Origin: CBW1002 sp046081905
GTDB lineage: Bacteria > Cyanobacteriota > Cyanobacteriia > PCC-6307 > Cyanobiaceae
Direction of reading: 5' to 3'
NCBI GenBank assembly: GCA_046081905.1
Contig: JBJTWS010000266.1
Span: forward strand, 1 to 39,820
DNA: 39,820 nucleotides
Position numbers and translations under genes: made by a program. Position 1 is the first letter of the stretch, and each line of letters begins with the position of its first letter. Shown piece after piece: positions 10,089 to 18,344 of the stretch. The notes below the pieces were generated by a model that saw only the letters and a program-made list of their open reading frames with translations, had not been told where the DNA came from and made no database searches.

Positions 10089-10956
10089 GCGTGGGGCCGG
10101 CCGCCTCCGCCTCGGCCCGCAGCCGCGCCAGCAGTGCCTCCCCCCGCCGCTGGGCCAGGCGCGGATGCAGTCCCAGGTGCTCCCCCAGCTCCACCCAGGT
10201 GGCCCCGAGCTGGTAGCGGCCCTCCAGCAGGATCCGCTCTGCTTCCGGCAACTGGGCCAGCCGCCGCCGCAGCCAGGCCAGGGGGGCCGGGATCCAGGCC
10301 GGGGCCTCCTGGGGTGGTGGCGCGGCCGCCAGGGTGTCCAGCAGGGTGGCGTCTCCCGCTTCGGGATCCTCCGATCCGGCCGGGGCATCGAGGCTGCGCA
10401 GCCGCTCCGCCTGCCGCAGGCCGGCCGCCTCCTCCAGCCGCTCCAGGCCGCAGCCCAGCTGCTCCGCCAGTGCCTCCCTGGCGAGGGGCGGCAGGCCGGC
10501 GTGCCGCCGCTGGTTCTGCAGCTCCTCCCCCTGCCGCTGCAGCTCCCGCAGCCGGCGGGGGGCCCGCAGGGGCCGGTGCTGGTCGCGCAGGTGGTGGAGC
10601 ATGGCGCCACGGATGTAGGGCACCGCGAAGCTGCTGAGGCGGGCGCAGCGGCGGGCGTCGTAGGCCTCGATCGCCCGCAGCAGGCCGATCGCCCCCAGCT
10701 GCACCAGATCGTCGAGGGGCAGATCACTGCCTTGGGCCATCCGGGCGGCCTGCTGCCGCACCAGGGGCAGGTTCGCCTCCGCCAGAGCGTTGCGCCAGTG
10801 CAGCCGCACGTGCGCCTCGCTGCTGCAGGCAAAGGCCGCCAGCCAGGGGCGGTTGAGGGCCGCCGGATCCGCCGGCCCCCGCAGGGAGCGGCTGGGGGCG
10901 GGCCGGCGGCCGGCGGCGCTGGTGGGGGTTACGGCGTGGAGAGGGCGGCTGCCCAT
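10018..10956 (-). CDS. RNA polymerase sigma-70 family factor, group 3 (SigF-like)
   Basis: A 312-residue alternative sigma factor. Region 2 is clear: ANLPLVRQQAARM, then DLVQLGAIGLLRAIEAYD (region 2.2 core-binding) and SSFAVPYIRGAMLHHLRDQ (2.3-2.4). Region 3 follows, and region 4 ends in a helix-turn-helix (GATWVELGEHLGLHPRLAQRR). The N-terminal about 40 residues and the last about 25 (Gly/Pro-rich) are not conserved-looking. The lack of region 1.1 and the overall size indicate group 3, which in cyanobacteria includes SigF. The last 71 nt overlap the VTE6-type gene. The mRNA carries a hairpin just before the ATG. Confidence 0.85.
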   Translation of the reverse strand: MGSRPLHAVTPTSAAGRRPAPSRSLRGPADPAALNRPWLAAFACSSEAHVRLHWRNALAEANLPLVRQQAARMAQGSDLPLDDLVQLGAIGLLRAIEAYDARRCARLSSFAVPYIRGAMLHHLRDQHRPLRAPRRLRELQRQGEELQNQRRHAGLPPLAREALAEQLGCGLERLEEAAGLRQAERLRSLDAPAGSEDPEAGDATLLDTLAAAPPPQEAPAWIPAPLAWLRRRLAQLPEAERILLEGRYQLGATWVELGEHLGLHPRLAQRRGEALLARLRAEAEAAGPTLTEAGAGPPPPGPAGPPPRSGGR

Positions 10957-10960
10957 GGGG

Positions 10961-10976
10961 GGAACCCGAAGGTTCC
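10961..10976 (-). promoter_or_regulatory. UUCG-tetraloop hairpin directly before the sigma factor start
   Basis: On the mRNA strand the sequence reads GGAACC-TTCG-GGTTCC, a perfect 6-bp stem closed by a C(UUCG)G tetraloop. It ends 4 nt before the ATG at 10956. The purine run GAAGGA overlaps the 5' arm. If this ATG is correct, the fold would hinder initiation. Confidence 0.4.
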
Positions 10977-11031
10977 TTCACGGTGGTTTCACGGGCCGTG
11001 CCGCCACCTCCCCCGGTGGGGCAAAGGGCCC

Positions 11032-11047
11032 TCACCCGATCGGGTGA
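11032..11047. promoter_or_regulatory. Perfect 16-bp palindrome between SGNH hydrolase and sigma factor genes
   Basis: TCACCCGATCGGGTGA is perfectly self-complementary and lies 76 nt upstream of the sigma factor ATG and 17 nt after the SGNH gene stop. It could be a dimer-binding operator for the sigma gene, or a terminator hairpin (6-bp stem, GATC loop) for the upstream gene. The sequence alone does not decide. Confidence 0.4.
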
Positions 11048-11063
11048 TTGCTGTCCCCCTGCT

Positions 11064-11774
11064 TCAGACCTCCAGCGGGGTCGAGAGGAGTCGCGGTTCC
11101 AGCCCGGCCCACTGGAGCAGGGTCGGCCAGCGGCCCACCCGTTCCAGCACCTGCCGGTGTCCTTCGGAGTTCAGGTGGATGCCATCGGGTTCGATCCACT
11201 GCAGCCAGCGGGGATCGGCCAGCAGGGAATCGAGCAGGGGAAGGAAGGGCACATCGGCCTCCAGGGCCGCCTCCTCCAGCAGTCCCTCGTAGCGGCGCAC
11301 CGAGGCCTGGTCGTACCAGAGCACCTCGGCGTAGGGCATCACGGCCTCATCCACCGGGGTGAGCCCGAGCAGGAACACCGGAGCGATCCGCCGGGCCTCC
11401 CGCAGCATCTGCTGCAGGCCGAAGAGGAAGGCCTCCGGGTCGAGCTGCGGCCGCCCGTCCGGCCGTCCCACCCGGGCGGTGTCGTTCAGGCCGATGCCGA
11501 GCAGGATGCCGTGGGGTTGCTGCCGGCGCAGCTCGCCGCGGCAGAGCACCTCCGGCTTCAGGCGGGCGGCCAGCCGCTCGAGGCCGTCGCCGCGCACGCC
11601 CAGGTTGTAGAGCACCGGCCCCTGGGGGAGGGCCATCCAGTGGCGGCGCAGCCGCTCGCACCAGCCCCCCAGCTCCGGATCGCCCCAGCCGTAGACGCCG
11701 CTGTCGCCCAGCACCACCAGCTTGCGGGGCACCGCCAGGGCGGAGGAGGAGGGGGTGGGCGCCAGGGAAACCAT
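11064..11774 (-). CDS. SGNH/GDSL-family hydrolase
   Basis: A 236-residue esterase-like protein. Block I has the nucleophile in LVVLGDSGVYGWGD, block II has LGVRGDG, block III is GIGLNDTA (G-x-N), and block V is EPDGIHLNSEGH with the catalytic Asp and His. The ATG at 11774 is taken as start. The frame is open further upstream, but those residues are basic and overlap the spacing to the permease gene. No signal peptide is evident, so a cytosolic ester or acyl substrate is likely but unknown. It lies downstream of the phn genes on the same strand, 64 nt from the permease stop. Confidence 0.85.
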   Translation of the reverse strand: MVSLAPTPSSSALAVPRKLVVLGDSGVYGWGDPELGGWCERLRRHWMALPQGPVLYNLGVRGDGLERLAARLKPEVLCRGELRRQQPHGILLGIGLNDTARVGRPDGRPQLDPEAFLFGLQQMLREARRIAPVFLLGLTPVDEAVMPYAEVLWYDQASVRRYEGLLEEAALEADVPFLPLLDSLLADPRWLQWIEPDGIHLNSEGHRQVLERVGRWPTLLQWAGLEPRLLSTPLEV

Positions 11775-11838
11775 CGCGAAGGTGCAGCGGCGCCAGTTTC
11801 CGTCCCCGCCGGCCCGCCGCTTCCGCGGGCCAGCAGCC

Positions 11839-13418
11839 TCAGCCGGCCAGCAGCCGCTGGCGCAGCCAGTCGCTGATCTCCTCCCCCAGCAGGGTGAGCG
11901 CCGCATACACCGCGATCAGGGCGATCACTTGGTCCCAGGCGAAGGCACTGAGGCTCTCGAGCAGCTGGGTGCCCAGCCCCGTGGCGCCCACCAGCCCCAC
12001 CACCACCGATTCCCGCAGGATCACATCGCCGCGGTAGGCGCCGTAGGCCAGGTAGGAGCGGGCCAGGCGGCTGTAGAGGCCGTAGAGCACGGCCTGGCGG
12101 GGGCCGGCGCCGGCGGCTTGCAGGGCTTCGGCGGCGCCGGGGTCGGTGCCCTGGGCCGCTTCCTCCAGAAGCCGCCCGAGGATGCCGAGGTCGTGGAACC
12201 CGAGCGCCAGCGCGCCCGTGACCAGGCCGGGATGGAGCACGAACAGCAGCAGCAGGGCCGTGAGCGGCGGCGGCCACAGCCGGCCGAAGGCCCAGCTGAT
12301 CCGCAGCAGCCCCTTGGCCCAGGGCCAGGGGGCCAGGAGCAGCAGCAGCAGCGGAGCCAGCCCCACCGCCAGCGCCGCTGCCAGCAGGGTCATGGCCAGG
12401 GTGTTGCCGATCAGCCCGGGCCACGGCAGCGCCAGCACCGCCGGCCAGTCGCTCTGTCCCAGGCCGGGCAGACCCTGCCACTGCAGCAGGGCCAGGGGGT
12501 CCATCTCCAGCCGCCAGGCGGTGAGCCCCAGCACCGGCAGCAGCAGCGCCGCTGCGGCCACGATCTCCCGCCCCCGCCGGCCCACGCCCCCCCGGGAGAG
12601 CCCGAAGCGGCGCGGCATCCCCCAGCGCCGCCGCAGCCAGCCCACCAGGGCCTCGAGCAGCAGCATGGCGGCCAGCAGGATCCACAGGGCGGTCCAGAGC
12701 TCGTGGAAGGCGAGCGATTGCAGCGTCAGTCGCAGATCGGTGCCCAGGCCCCCCAGGCCGAACACCCCCAGCAGGGTGGCGCTGCGTAGGGCGCATTCCA
12801 ACCGGTAGCCGCCGTAGCTCAGCACCTGCGGCAGCAGCCCCGGCCCCAGGGCGGTGAGCAGGGCCTGGGGCGCGGAGGCACACCGGCCCGCAGGGCCTCC
12901 AGGCTGCCGGTGGGCATGGCATCGAGCAGGTCGCTGCAGACCCGGGCCACCAGGGCGCCGAAGGGCAGTGCGATCGCCACCACCGCCACCGCCGGCTGCA
13001 GCCCCAGCAGCTGCAGCAGCAGCAGGCCCCAGAGCAGCTCATGGATCGAGCGCGGCACCGCCAGCAGGCGGCGCACCACCTGGGCCGGCCAGCGGTGGCC
13101 ACTGCAGGTTCGCCACACCGTGACCGAGCTGGCCAGCCCCAGGACCAGTCCCAGGGCCAGGCTCACGGCCCAGCCCAGCAGCGCCACCCCCACGGTCACC
13201 CCCAGCCCCTGCAGGGCGGAGCCCAGCACGAGCGGATCGAGGGAAGGGGTGATGGCCGCGAGAGCGAAACGCCCCAGCAGGTCCCAGCCGCCGCCATGCA
13301 CCAGCCCCGGCAACAGCCAGCCCAGGGGCAGCAGCGCCAGGGCCGGCAGCAGCACCCACAGCGGCGCGGCGGGCCTCCAGCGCCAGGGGGGCAGGGCGGC
13401 GATGGGGGTGGTGGCCAT
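11839..13418 (-). pseudogene. phnE: PhnE-type ABC transporter permease, frameshifted (two fused permease domains)
   Basis: Two reading frames together encode one 525-residue permease. Residues 1 to about 178 lie in 13418 down to about 12883, and the rest in the frame ending at 11839. The break is at CACA (12879-12882, plus strand): deleting one CA gives ...EALRAGASAPQALL..., a normal EAA loop, and restores the frame. The product would be a tandem permease with two sets of helices and a second EAA-like loop (EALQAAGAGPRQAVLYGLYS). As written, translation stops after about 199 residues. It follows phnC by 2 nt. The two-base duplication may be a real recent mutation or a sequencing error; the rest of the gene shows no decay. 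Confidence 0.85.
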
Positions 13419-13420
13419 GC

Positions 13421-14221
13421 TCAGGACGCCATCTCCATCTCGTACAGGCTGCGGAGCTCTGCGGAATTCACCCCCGCGGCGGGTTGATCGAACACCACCT
13501 TCCCCTGCCGCAGCCCCACCACCCGATCGAAGCCGCCGATCAGATCGGGGCGATGCAGGCTCAGCAGCAGCGCCCGCGGCGACCGGGCCGTGGCCAGCAG
13601 CAGCTCCAGCAGCGCGGCGGCCAGCCGTGGATCGAGGCTGGCCAGCGGTTCATCCGCCAGCAACAGGGTGGGGTCCTGCCGCAGCAGCCGCGCCAAGGCC
13701 ACCCGCTGGCGCTGGCCGCCGGAGAGGGAGGGCACCGGCTGATCCAGCAGGGCCGGATCGAGATCCACCTGCCGCAGCGCCGCGGCGTTGGCATCGGTGT
13801 CGAGGGGGAGGAGCAGGTTGAGCAGCGCCCGCGGCCAGCCCCAGTGGGCGAGGCGGGCCGCATTGAGGTTCTGCTGCACGCTCAGCTCCTCGATCAGCCG
13901 CAGGTCCTGCCAGAGGGTGCCGATGCGGGCCTGCTGGCGCCGCCGCCGCCCGCGGGAGCGCGCCGGCGGCTGACCTTCCCACAGCACCTGGCCGCTGCTG
14001 GGGGGCAGCAGGCCGTTGGCCACCGCCAGCAGGGTGCTCTTGCCGGCGCCGCTGGGGCCCAGCAGGGCCACCCGTTCGCCCGGCCGCAGCCGCAGATTCA
14101 CCCCATCGAGGCGGGGCTGGCCCGCGCCCGTGGCGCCGCGGCGGCCCTCCACCCGCACGTCGATCAGCTCCAGCACGGCAGCGGCACGCACGGCATCGGC
14201 ACGCAAGGTGGCGGCAGGCAC
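13421..14221 (-). CDS. phnC: Phosphonate/oxyanion-type ABC transporter ATP-binding protein
   Basis: The ATPase of a PhnC-type importer. Walker A is GPSGAGKST, the Q-loop region is IGTLWQDLRLIEELSV, the signature is LSGGQRQR and Walker B is LLLADEPLASLD; an H-loop LSLHRPD follows. The Q-loop segment with RLIEELSVQQNLNAARL is typical of PhnC. The frame is open far upstream without a good ATG. I take the GTG at 14221, with GTGs at 14233, 14191 and 14176 as alternatives; the conserved domain begins at VLELIDVRV (14176). It is transcribed with the permease gene that follows 2 nt later. Confidence 0.88.
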   Translation of the reverse strand: MPAATLRADAVRAAAVLELIDVRVEGRRGATGAGQPRLDGVNLRLRPGERVALLGPSGAGKSTLLAVANGLLPPSSGQVLWEGQPPARSRGRRRRQQARIGTLWQDLRLIEELSVQQNLNAARLAHWGWPRALLNLLLPLDTDANAAALRQVDLDPALLDQPVPSLSGGQRQRVALARLLRQDPTLLLADEPLASLDPRLAAALLELLLATARSPRALLLSLHRPDLIGGFDRVVGLRQGKVVFDQPAAGVNSAELRSLYEMEMAS

Positions 14222-14330
14222 GGAGGCGATCACGGGCCAGGAGGAAAGGCGGTTGCCACACCCTGCCAGACGGGAGGGGCCAGACGGGCGGGGCTGATTA
14301 CGATCGGGACGTCTTCCGGTGGGTGGGCGG

Positions 14331-14699
14331 ATGCTTGGCTGCAAGCCCGTTCCAGAAGAGGGCCAGGCTCGAATCGACGGGGACCCGCCGCAGGCCATCG
14401 ACTGGATCGCCCTGTATGGCCGCAGCCACGCCCACCCGATCAACCAGGCCTGCCATCTGATCGGTATCCCGCTGATCGTGCTCTCCCTGGCTCTGGGGGC
14501 CGTCACCCCCTGGCAGCACTCCGCCGGCTGGCCTGGGCTGGGCCTGTTTGTGCTGGGGTGGGCCTTTCAGTTCGCCGGCCACGCGGTGGAGGGCCGTCCG
14601 CCGGAGTTTCTCCAGCATCCGCGCTTCCTCCTGGTGGGGGTGCGCTGGTGGTGCCGAAAGGTGGGGAGCTACATCAGCAGCGCCACACCCTCGAGGTAG
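14331..14699 (+). CDS. DUF962/Mpo1-like membrane protein
   Basis: A 122-residue membrane protein of the YGL010w/Mpo1 family. It has HPINQACHLIGIPLIVLSLA, then a second hydrophobic hairpin with FQFAGHAVEGRPPEF and the conserved end HPRFLLVGVRWWC. The spaced histidines match those of yeast Mpo1, an Fe(II) dioxygenase acting on 2-hydroxy fatty acids. Whether the bacterial protein has that activity is inference. The ATG at 14331 is preferred to a GTG four codons upstream. The last 31 nt overlap the convergent desaturase-family gene, another lipid-active membrane enzyme. Confidence 0.8.
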   Translation: MLGCKPVPEEGQARIDGDPPQAIDWIALYGRSHAHPINQACHLIGIPLIVLSLALGAVTPWQHSAGWPGLGLFVLGWAFQFAGHAVEGRPPEFLQHPRFLLVGVRWWCRKVGSYISSATPSR

Positions 14700-15667
14700 T
14701 TGCCCACCCGCGGCAGGGGCGGCTTGCCGTGGCGCTCCAGGGCTTCCTCGGCGATGGCACTGGCCTGGGGCAGGGCGTGGTACGGGATCGAGGGGTAAGC
14801 GTGGTGGAGGGAATGGTGCGGCAGGCCCCCCATGAGGAAGTTAACCACCGGTCCGGCGGCGATGTTGCGGGAGGTGTAGAGCTGCGTGAGCTCATAGGTG
14901 GTCCAGCGCTTCCAGAGGCCGTGGTGCTCGATCATTCCCCGCGCCTGCATCACCGCCCCCACGACCCGCTCCACCACCAGCAGCACGATCACCAGCCGCA
15001 GCAGCTGGCCCTGGGTGATGGCCCAGGTGAACAGGGCAACCTGCACCAGCACGATGCCGATGGTGTCGTTGCGCAGGCCGGCGGTGAGCCGGGAGTGGGT
15101 GTCGCGCAGTTTCAGGCCGAACCAGAACATCGAAACGATCAACTGGATGCCGCCCATCACCAGCACGCTCACCCAGAAGGGATGGCGGAAGTGCAGCCGC
15201 CGCAGGGGGCCGGCCTTGGCGGCCTCCTCCTCGGTGGGCTCCCGCCGCTCCGGATCGCGCAGATCCATCCCGTTCATGCGGTGATGGAGCATGTGCAGGT
15301 TGCGGTAGGTGAGATAGGGCCACCCCACCGGCCAGCTCAGGGCACAGCCCACCGCCTGCTCCAAGGAGCCCATGTGCAGCAGGGTGGCGTGGCTGATGTC
15401 GTGGGTGCTGATCATCAGCAGCGAGTACACCAAAGTGCCCGCCAGCAGCCACAGCAGCGCGAGGCCCAGGTTCGGCTCCTGCCAGTAGAGCCACAGGCAG
15501 GCCAGGGAGGGAATCAGCAGCACCGCCAGGCGGAACCAGCCCAGGGCCTGGTTCACCTGGAACAGGGGACGTACCAACGCTTCGATCCCCTCCGTCATGA
15601 GGCGATCGGCACGGCGCTGCTCACGGTCCACCGGGGCCTCCGGCCCCTTCTCGGCGAGAACGATCAT
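14669..15667 (-). CDS. Fatty acid desaturase/hydroxylase superfamily membrane di-iron protein
   Basis: A 332-residue membrane protein with the three histidine clusters of the superfamily: THDISH, HMLHH and, near the C-terminus, HHSLHH. An extra EHHG lies before the third cluster. About four to five hydrophobic helices surround them. It will use ferredoxin or a similar donor and O2 to desaturate or hydroxylate a lipid or carotenoid. It could be a CrtR-like carotenoid hydroxylase or an acyl-lipid desaturase; the boxes do not match either closely enough for me to choose. Its 3' end overlaps the DUF962 gene. Confidence 0.8.
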   Translation of the reverse strand: MIVLAEKGPEAPVDREQRRADRLMTEGIEALVRPLFQVNQALGWFRLAVLLIPSLACLWLYWQEPNLGLALLWLLAGTLVYSLLMISTHDISHATLLHMGSLEQAVGCALSWPVGWPYLTYRNLHMLHHRMNGMDLRDPERREPTEEEAAKAGPLRRLHFRHPFWVSVLVMGGIQLIVSMFWFGLKLRDTHSRLTAGLRNDTIGIVLVQVALFTWAITQGQLLRLVIVLLVVERVVGAVMQARGMIEHHGLWKRWTTYELTQLYTSRNIAAGPVVNFLMGGLPHHSLHHAYPSIPYHALPQASAIAEEALERHGKPPLPRVGNYLEGVALLM

Positions 15668-15727
15668 CCCGGCAGAGATCAGCGATGGAGAATGCCCGGA
15701 GGCTAGGTCGCTTCGCTGGAATCGGGA

Positions 15728-15979
15728 TCAGAAGGGGCCGGGTTGCTGCGGGGACGCTGACGCCAGGGCCGCCTCCAGGGCGGGCAGCAGTTCCACCCGC
15801 TCGGCCGGGTCACCCACCAGGGTGAGCTCCCCGGTGGAGGGCCACCAGTTGAGCCGCAGATTCGTCTGCTCCTCGTCGAACACGAACATCTGGTAGGGAC
15901 CCTTGGCCTCCCAGTGCCCCGGGTGGCCCAGGCCCTCCACCAGCCGCTGGAGCTCCTCGAGCGTTCCGGCGAAGCGCAT
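15728..15979 (-). CDS. Small conserved soluble protein, unknown function
   Basis: An 83-residue protein without signal or membrane segment. An N-terminal helix (FAGTLEELQRLVEGLG) is followed by a beta-rich middle (YQMFVFDEEQTNLRLNWWPS, then TGELTLVGD) and an Ala-rich helix. The LNWWPSTG segment is reminiscent of small proteins I know from marine Synechococcus, without a known role. It lies between the binding-protein gene and the desaturase-family gene on the same strand, with gaps of 76 and 60 nt. Confidence 0.65.
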   Translation of the reverse strand: MRFAGTLEELQRLVEGLGHPGHWEAKGPYQMFVFDEEQTNLRLNWWPSTGELTLVGDPAERVELLPALEAALASASPQQPGPF

Positions 15980-16055
15980 GGCCGTGGGAGCGAAGGGCTT
16001 GGCCTCAGCCTACAAACAACCGCCTGTTGCCCCCCGCTCCGCGCCCGGCCAGGGA

Positions 16056-16994
16056 TCAGCGGATCTTGCCGATCTGGCGACCCACCTGCTCGATCTGGCG
16101 GTAGCTGCCGGCGCTCGCCCCGGTGAACTGCTGGGCACCGAACAGCTGCAGGATCTGCTTCTGCTCGGGATCCTTCGGACGCCAGCTGAGGATCGCTTTC
16201 TGCAGGCGCTGGGTGAAGCCCTTGCCGAAGCGCTTGTCGAGGTCGGGCTGGGCGATCCAGTGGTAATCGGGATAGGGGGGGGTGCGCCAGATCTGCACCA
16301 CCTTGGAGCGGTTGGCCTTGCCGTCCCGCAGGTTCGCCTTCCACACCTGCTCGTTCACCACGCCGGCGTCGTAGGCACCGCTCTGCACCAGGGCGATGGT
16401 GGCGTCGTGGCTGCCGCTGAAACCGGGGGCGCCGCCGGCGAAGTCGGAGAGCTTCACACCGGCCTGCTGGAGGAAGTACTGGGGCATCAGCCGCCCGGAG
16501 GTGGAACTCTCCGAGCCGAAGGTGAAGCGCTTGCCCTTCAGCACGCTGAGGCCCTTCTGGTCGCGGATCGGCTGGATGCCGCTGCGGGTGCTGGCGATGA
16601 ACACGCTGTGGAAGGCGGCATCGATGTCGCGCTGGGCGATCACCTGGGCACCGGGTTTCTGCAGCCGCGCCTGCACGCCGGTGAGGCCGCCGAACCACAC
16701 CAGATCGAGGTTGCCGGTGCGGAAGGCGCTCACCGCGGCGCTGTAGTCGGTCATCGGTACGTACTTCACCGTCACCCCCAGCTGCTGGCTGAGCTCGTTG
16801 GCCACCAGCCCGTAGAGCCGGTTCAGCTTCTCGGGGTTCTGGTCGGGGATGGCGCTGATCCGCAGCAGCTTCTGCTGCGCTTCAGCCCGGGCCGGGCCGG
16901 GGAGAGGGGAAGGGGTGCGGGCGGGCAGGACCGCCGGCAACACGGCCAGGGAGAGGCCGCACAGCACGGCGGCCCAACGTTCTCGGATGCGCAT
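16056..16994 (-). CDS. phnD: PhnD-type ABC transporter substrate-binding protein
   Basis: A 312-residue periplasmic binding protein with a signal peptide (basic MRIRERW, hydrophobic core, probable cleavage after Ala-Arg-Ala-Glu-Ala near residue 39). The mature part has ISAIPDQNPEKLNRLYGLVA, YVPMTDYSAAVSAF, LVWFGGLTGVQARL and HDATIALVQSGAYDAG, all typical of the PhnD fold for phosphonate, phosphite and related oxyanions. The WFGGLTGVQAR block matches, as I recall it, the subfamily labelled putative selenate-binding protein (TIGR04553). It lies 2.6 kb upstream of phnC on the same strand, so it probably feeds that transporter. The ligand is not certain. Confidence 0.88.
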   Translation of the reverse strand: MRIRERWAAVLCGLSLAVLPAVLPARTPSPLPGPARAEAQQKLLRISAIPDQNPEKLNRLYGLVANELSQQLGVTVKYVPMTDYSAAVSAFRTGNLDLVWFGGLTGVQARLQKPGAQVIAQRDIDAAFHSVFIASTRSGIQPIRDQKGLSVLKGKRFTFGSESSTSGRLMPQYFLQQAGVKLSDFAGGAPGFSGSHDATIALVQSGAYDAGVVNEQVWKANLRDGKANRSKVVQIWRTPPYPDYHWIAQPDLDKRFGKGFTQRLQKAILSWRPKDPEQKQILQLFGAQQFTGASAGSYRQIEQVGRQIGKIR

Positions 16995-17031
16995 GGATGG
17001 GGGACGTGGAACCCGAAGCGCTCTTCGGGGG

Positions 17032-18210
17032 TCAGAGGGAGCCCAGGAAACGCGTCAGGCGCTCCAGGCCATCGCCGATCGTGGCAGGAGACGCGGCACA
17101 GGACAGGCGGATGCAGCGGTCGTCGCCGAAGGCGGCCCCGGGCACCACCGCCAGCCCCACCTCCTCCAGCAGCCGCTGGCAGAGGGTCATCGAATCGAGC
17201 CCATGGGCGCTCACATCCGGAAAGGCGTAGAAGGCGCCCTCGGGGGGCAGCACGGTGAGGCCCGGGATCTCCCGCAGGCCGTCGCTGAGGCGCTGGCGCC
17301 GTTCACTGAACTGGGCGGCCATCTCCTGCACGCAGGTGCGCGGCGCCTCGATCGCCGCCAGGGCGCCGTACTGGGCGAAGCTGCACACATTGCTGGTGCT
17401 CTGGCTCTGGAGGGCGATCGCCGCCTGCGCCACCGCCCGCGGCCCCGCCAGCCAGCCCACCCGCCAGCCGGTCATGGCCCAGCCCTTGGCGAAGCCGTTC
17501 ACCACGAAGGTGCGCTCTGCCAGATCCGGTGCCACCGCCCCGAAGCTGTGGTGCTCCTGGCCGGGAGCCAGCAGGAATTCGTAGATCTCATCGCACACCA
17601 CCGCCACCTGGGGATGGCGGCGCAGCACCTCCGCGATGGCCTCCAGCTCGGCGCGCTGCAGCACGGTGCCGGTGGGGTTGGAGGGACTGTTCAGCACCAG
17701 CAGGCGGCTGGCGGGGGTGATCGCCGCCTCCAGCTGGGCGGGGTCGAGGCGGAAGCCGCCGGCCGCGTCGCTGGGGAGCAGCCGCACCGTGGCGCCGGCC
17801 AGGTGGGCCAGCTCCGGGTAGCTGAGCCAGTAGGGCGCCGGCAGCAGCACCTCATCGCCCGGGCCCAGCAGCACCTGAAAGAGGTTGTAGAGGGCCTGCT
17901 TGCCGCCGTTGGTCACCAGCACCTGCTCGCTGGTGGTGGGGATGCCGTTCTCCTCGCCCAGCTTGGTGGCGATCGCCTGGCGCAGGGCTGGCTCTCCGTC
18001 GGCGGGGCCGTAGCGGGTGTGGCCGGCCTCCAGCGCCGCCGCGGCCGCGGCACGGATGAACGACGGCGTGTCGAAATCGGGTTCGCCCGCGCTGAGGCTG
18101 CAGATGTCGCGGCCTTCGGAGCGGAATTGCTTGGCCTTGGCGGCGATCGCCAGGGTGAGGGAGGGCTGCAGCGCCTGCGCCCGGGCAGACAGCGTCAACG
18201 GGGCCGGCAT
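17032..18210 (-). CDS. aspC: Aspartate aminotransferase, PLP-dependent class I
   Basis: A 392-residue fold-type I aminotransferase of the thermophilic/plastid aspartate or prephenate aminotransferase type. N-terminal substrate block SLSAGEPDFDTP, then NGGKQALYN (cofactor phosphate), LNSPSNPTGT (Asn), CDEIYE (Asp and Tyr contacting PLP), VNGFAKGWAMTGWR with the Schiff-base Lys242, and RLSCA with the substrate-carboxylate Arg. An Ala replaces the common Ser before the lysine. The ATG at 18210 is preferred to an upstream GTG. It precedes phnD by 37 nt on the same strand. Confidence 0.92.
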   Translation of the reverse strand: MPAPLTLSARAQALQPSLTLAIAAKAKQFRSEGRDICSLSAGEPDFDTPSFIRAAAAAALEAGHTRYGPADGEPALRQAIATKLGEENGIPTTSEQVLVTNGGKQALYNLFQVLLGPGDEVLLPAPYWLSYPELAHLAGATVRLLPSDAAGGFRLDPAQLEAAITPASRLLVLNSPSNPTGTVLQRAELEAIAEVLRRHPQVAVVCDEIYEFLLAPGQEHHSFGAVAPDLAERTFVVNGFAKGWAMTGWRVGWLAGPRAVAQAAIALQSQSTSNVCSFAQYGALAAIEAPRTCVQEMAAQFSERRQRLSDGLREIPGLTVLPPEGAFYAFPDVSAHGLDSMTLCQRLLEEVGLAVVPGAAFGDDRCIRLSCAASPATIGDGLERLTRFLGSL

Positions 18211-18344
18211 CGGGGCGGGGGCGCCCACACGGGCGCGGCTTCGGCGGTGGGTTCATCCTGCCTCACGCCCCGCGGGCCCCGGGTTCGGGCGGTCACCAAT
18301 CGCCACGCCCACCCGCCCACGCCATCCCTCCCGCCTGGCGGAGG

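Noticed and set aside
11839..12825. The downstream phnE frame as an independent gene starting at MLSYGG
   Set aside because: It lacks a start region of its own and continues the first frame's EAA loop exactly once two bases are removed.
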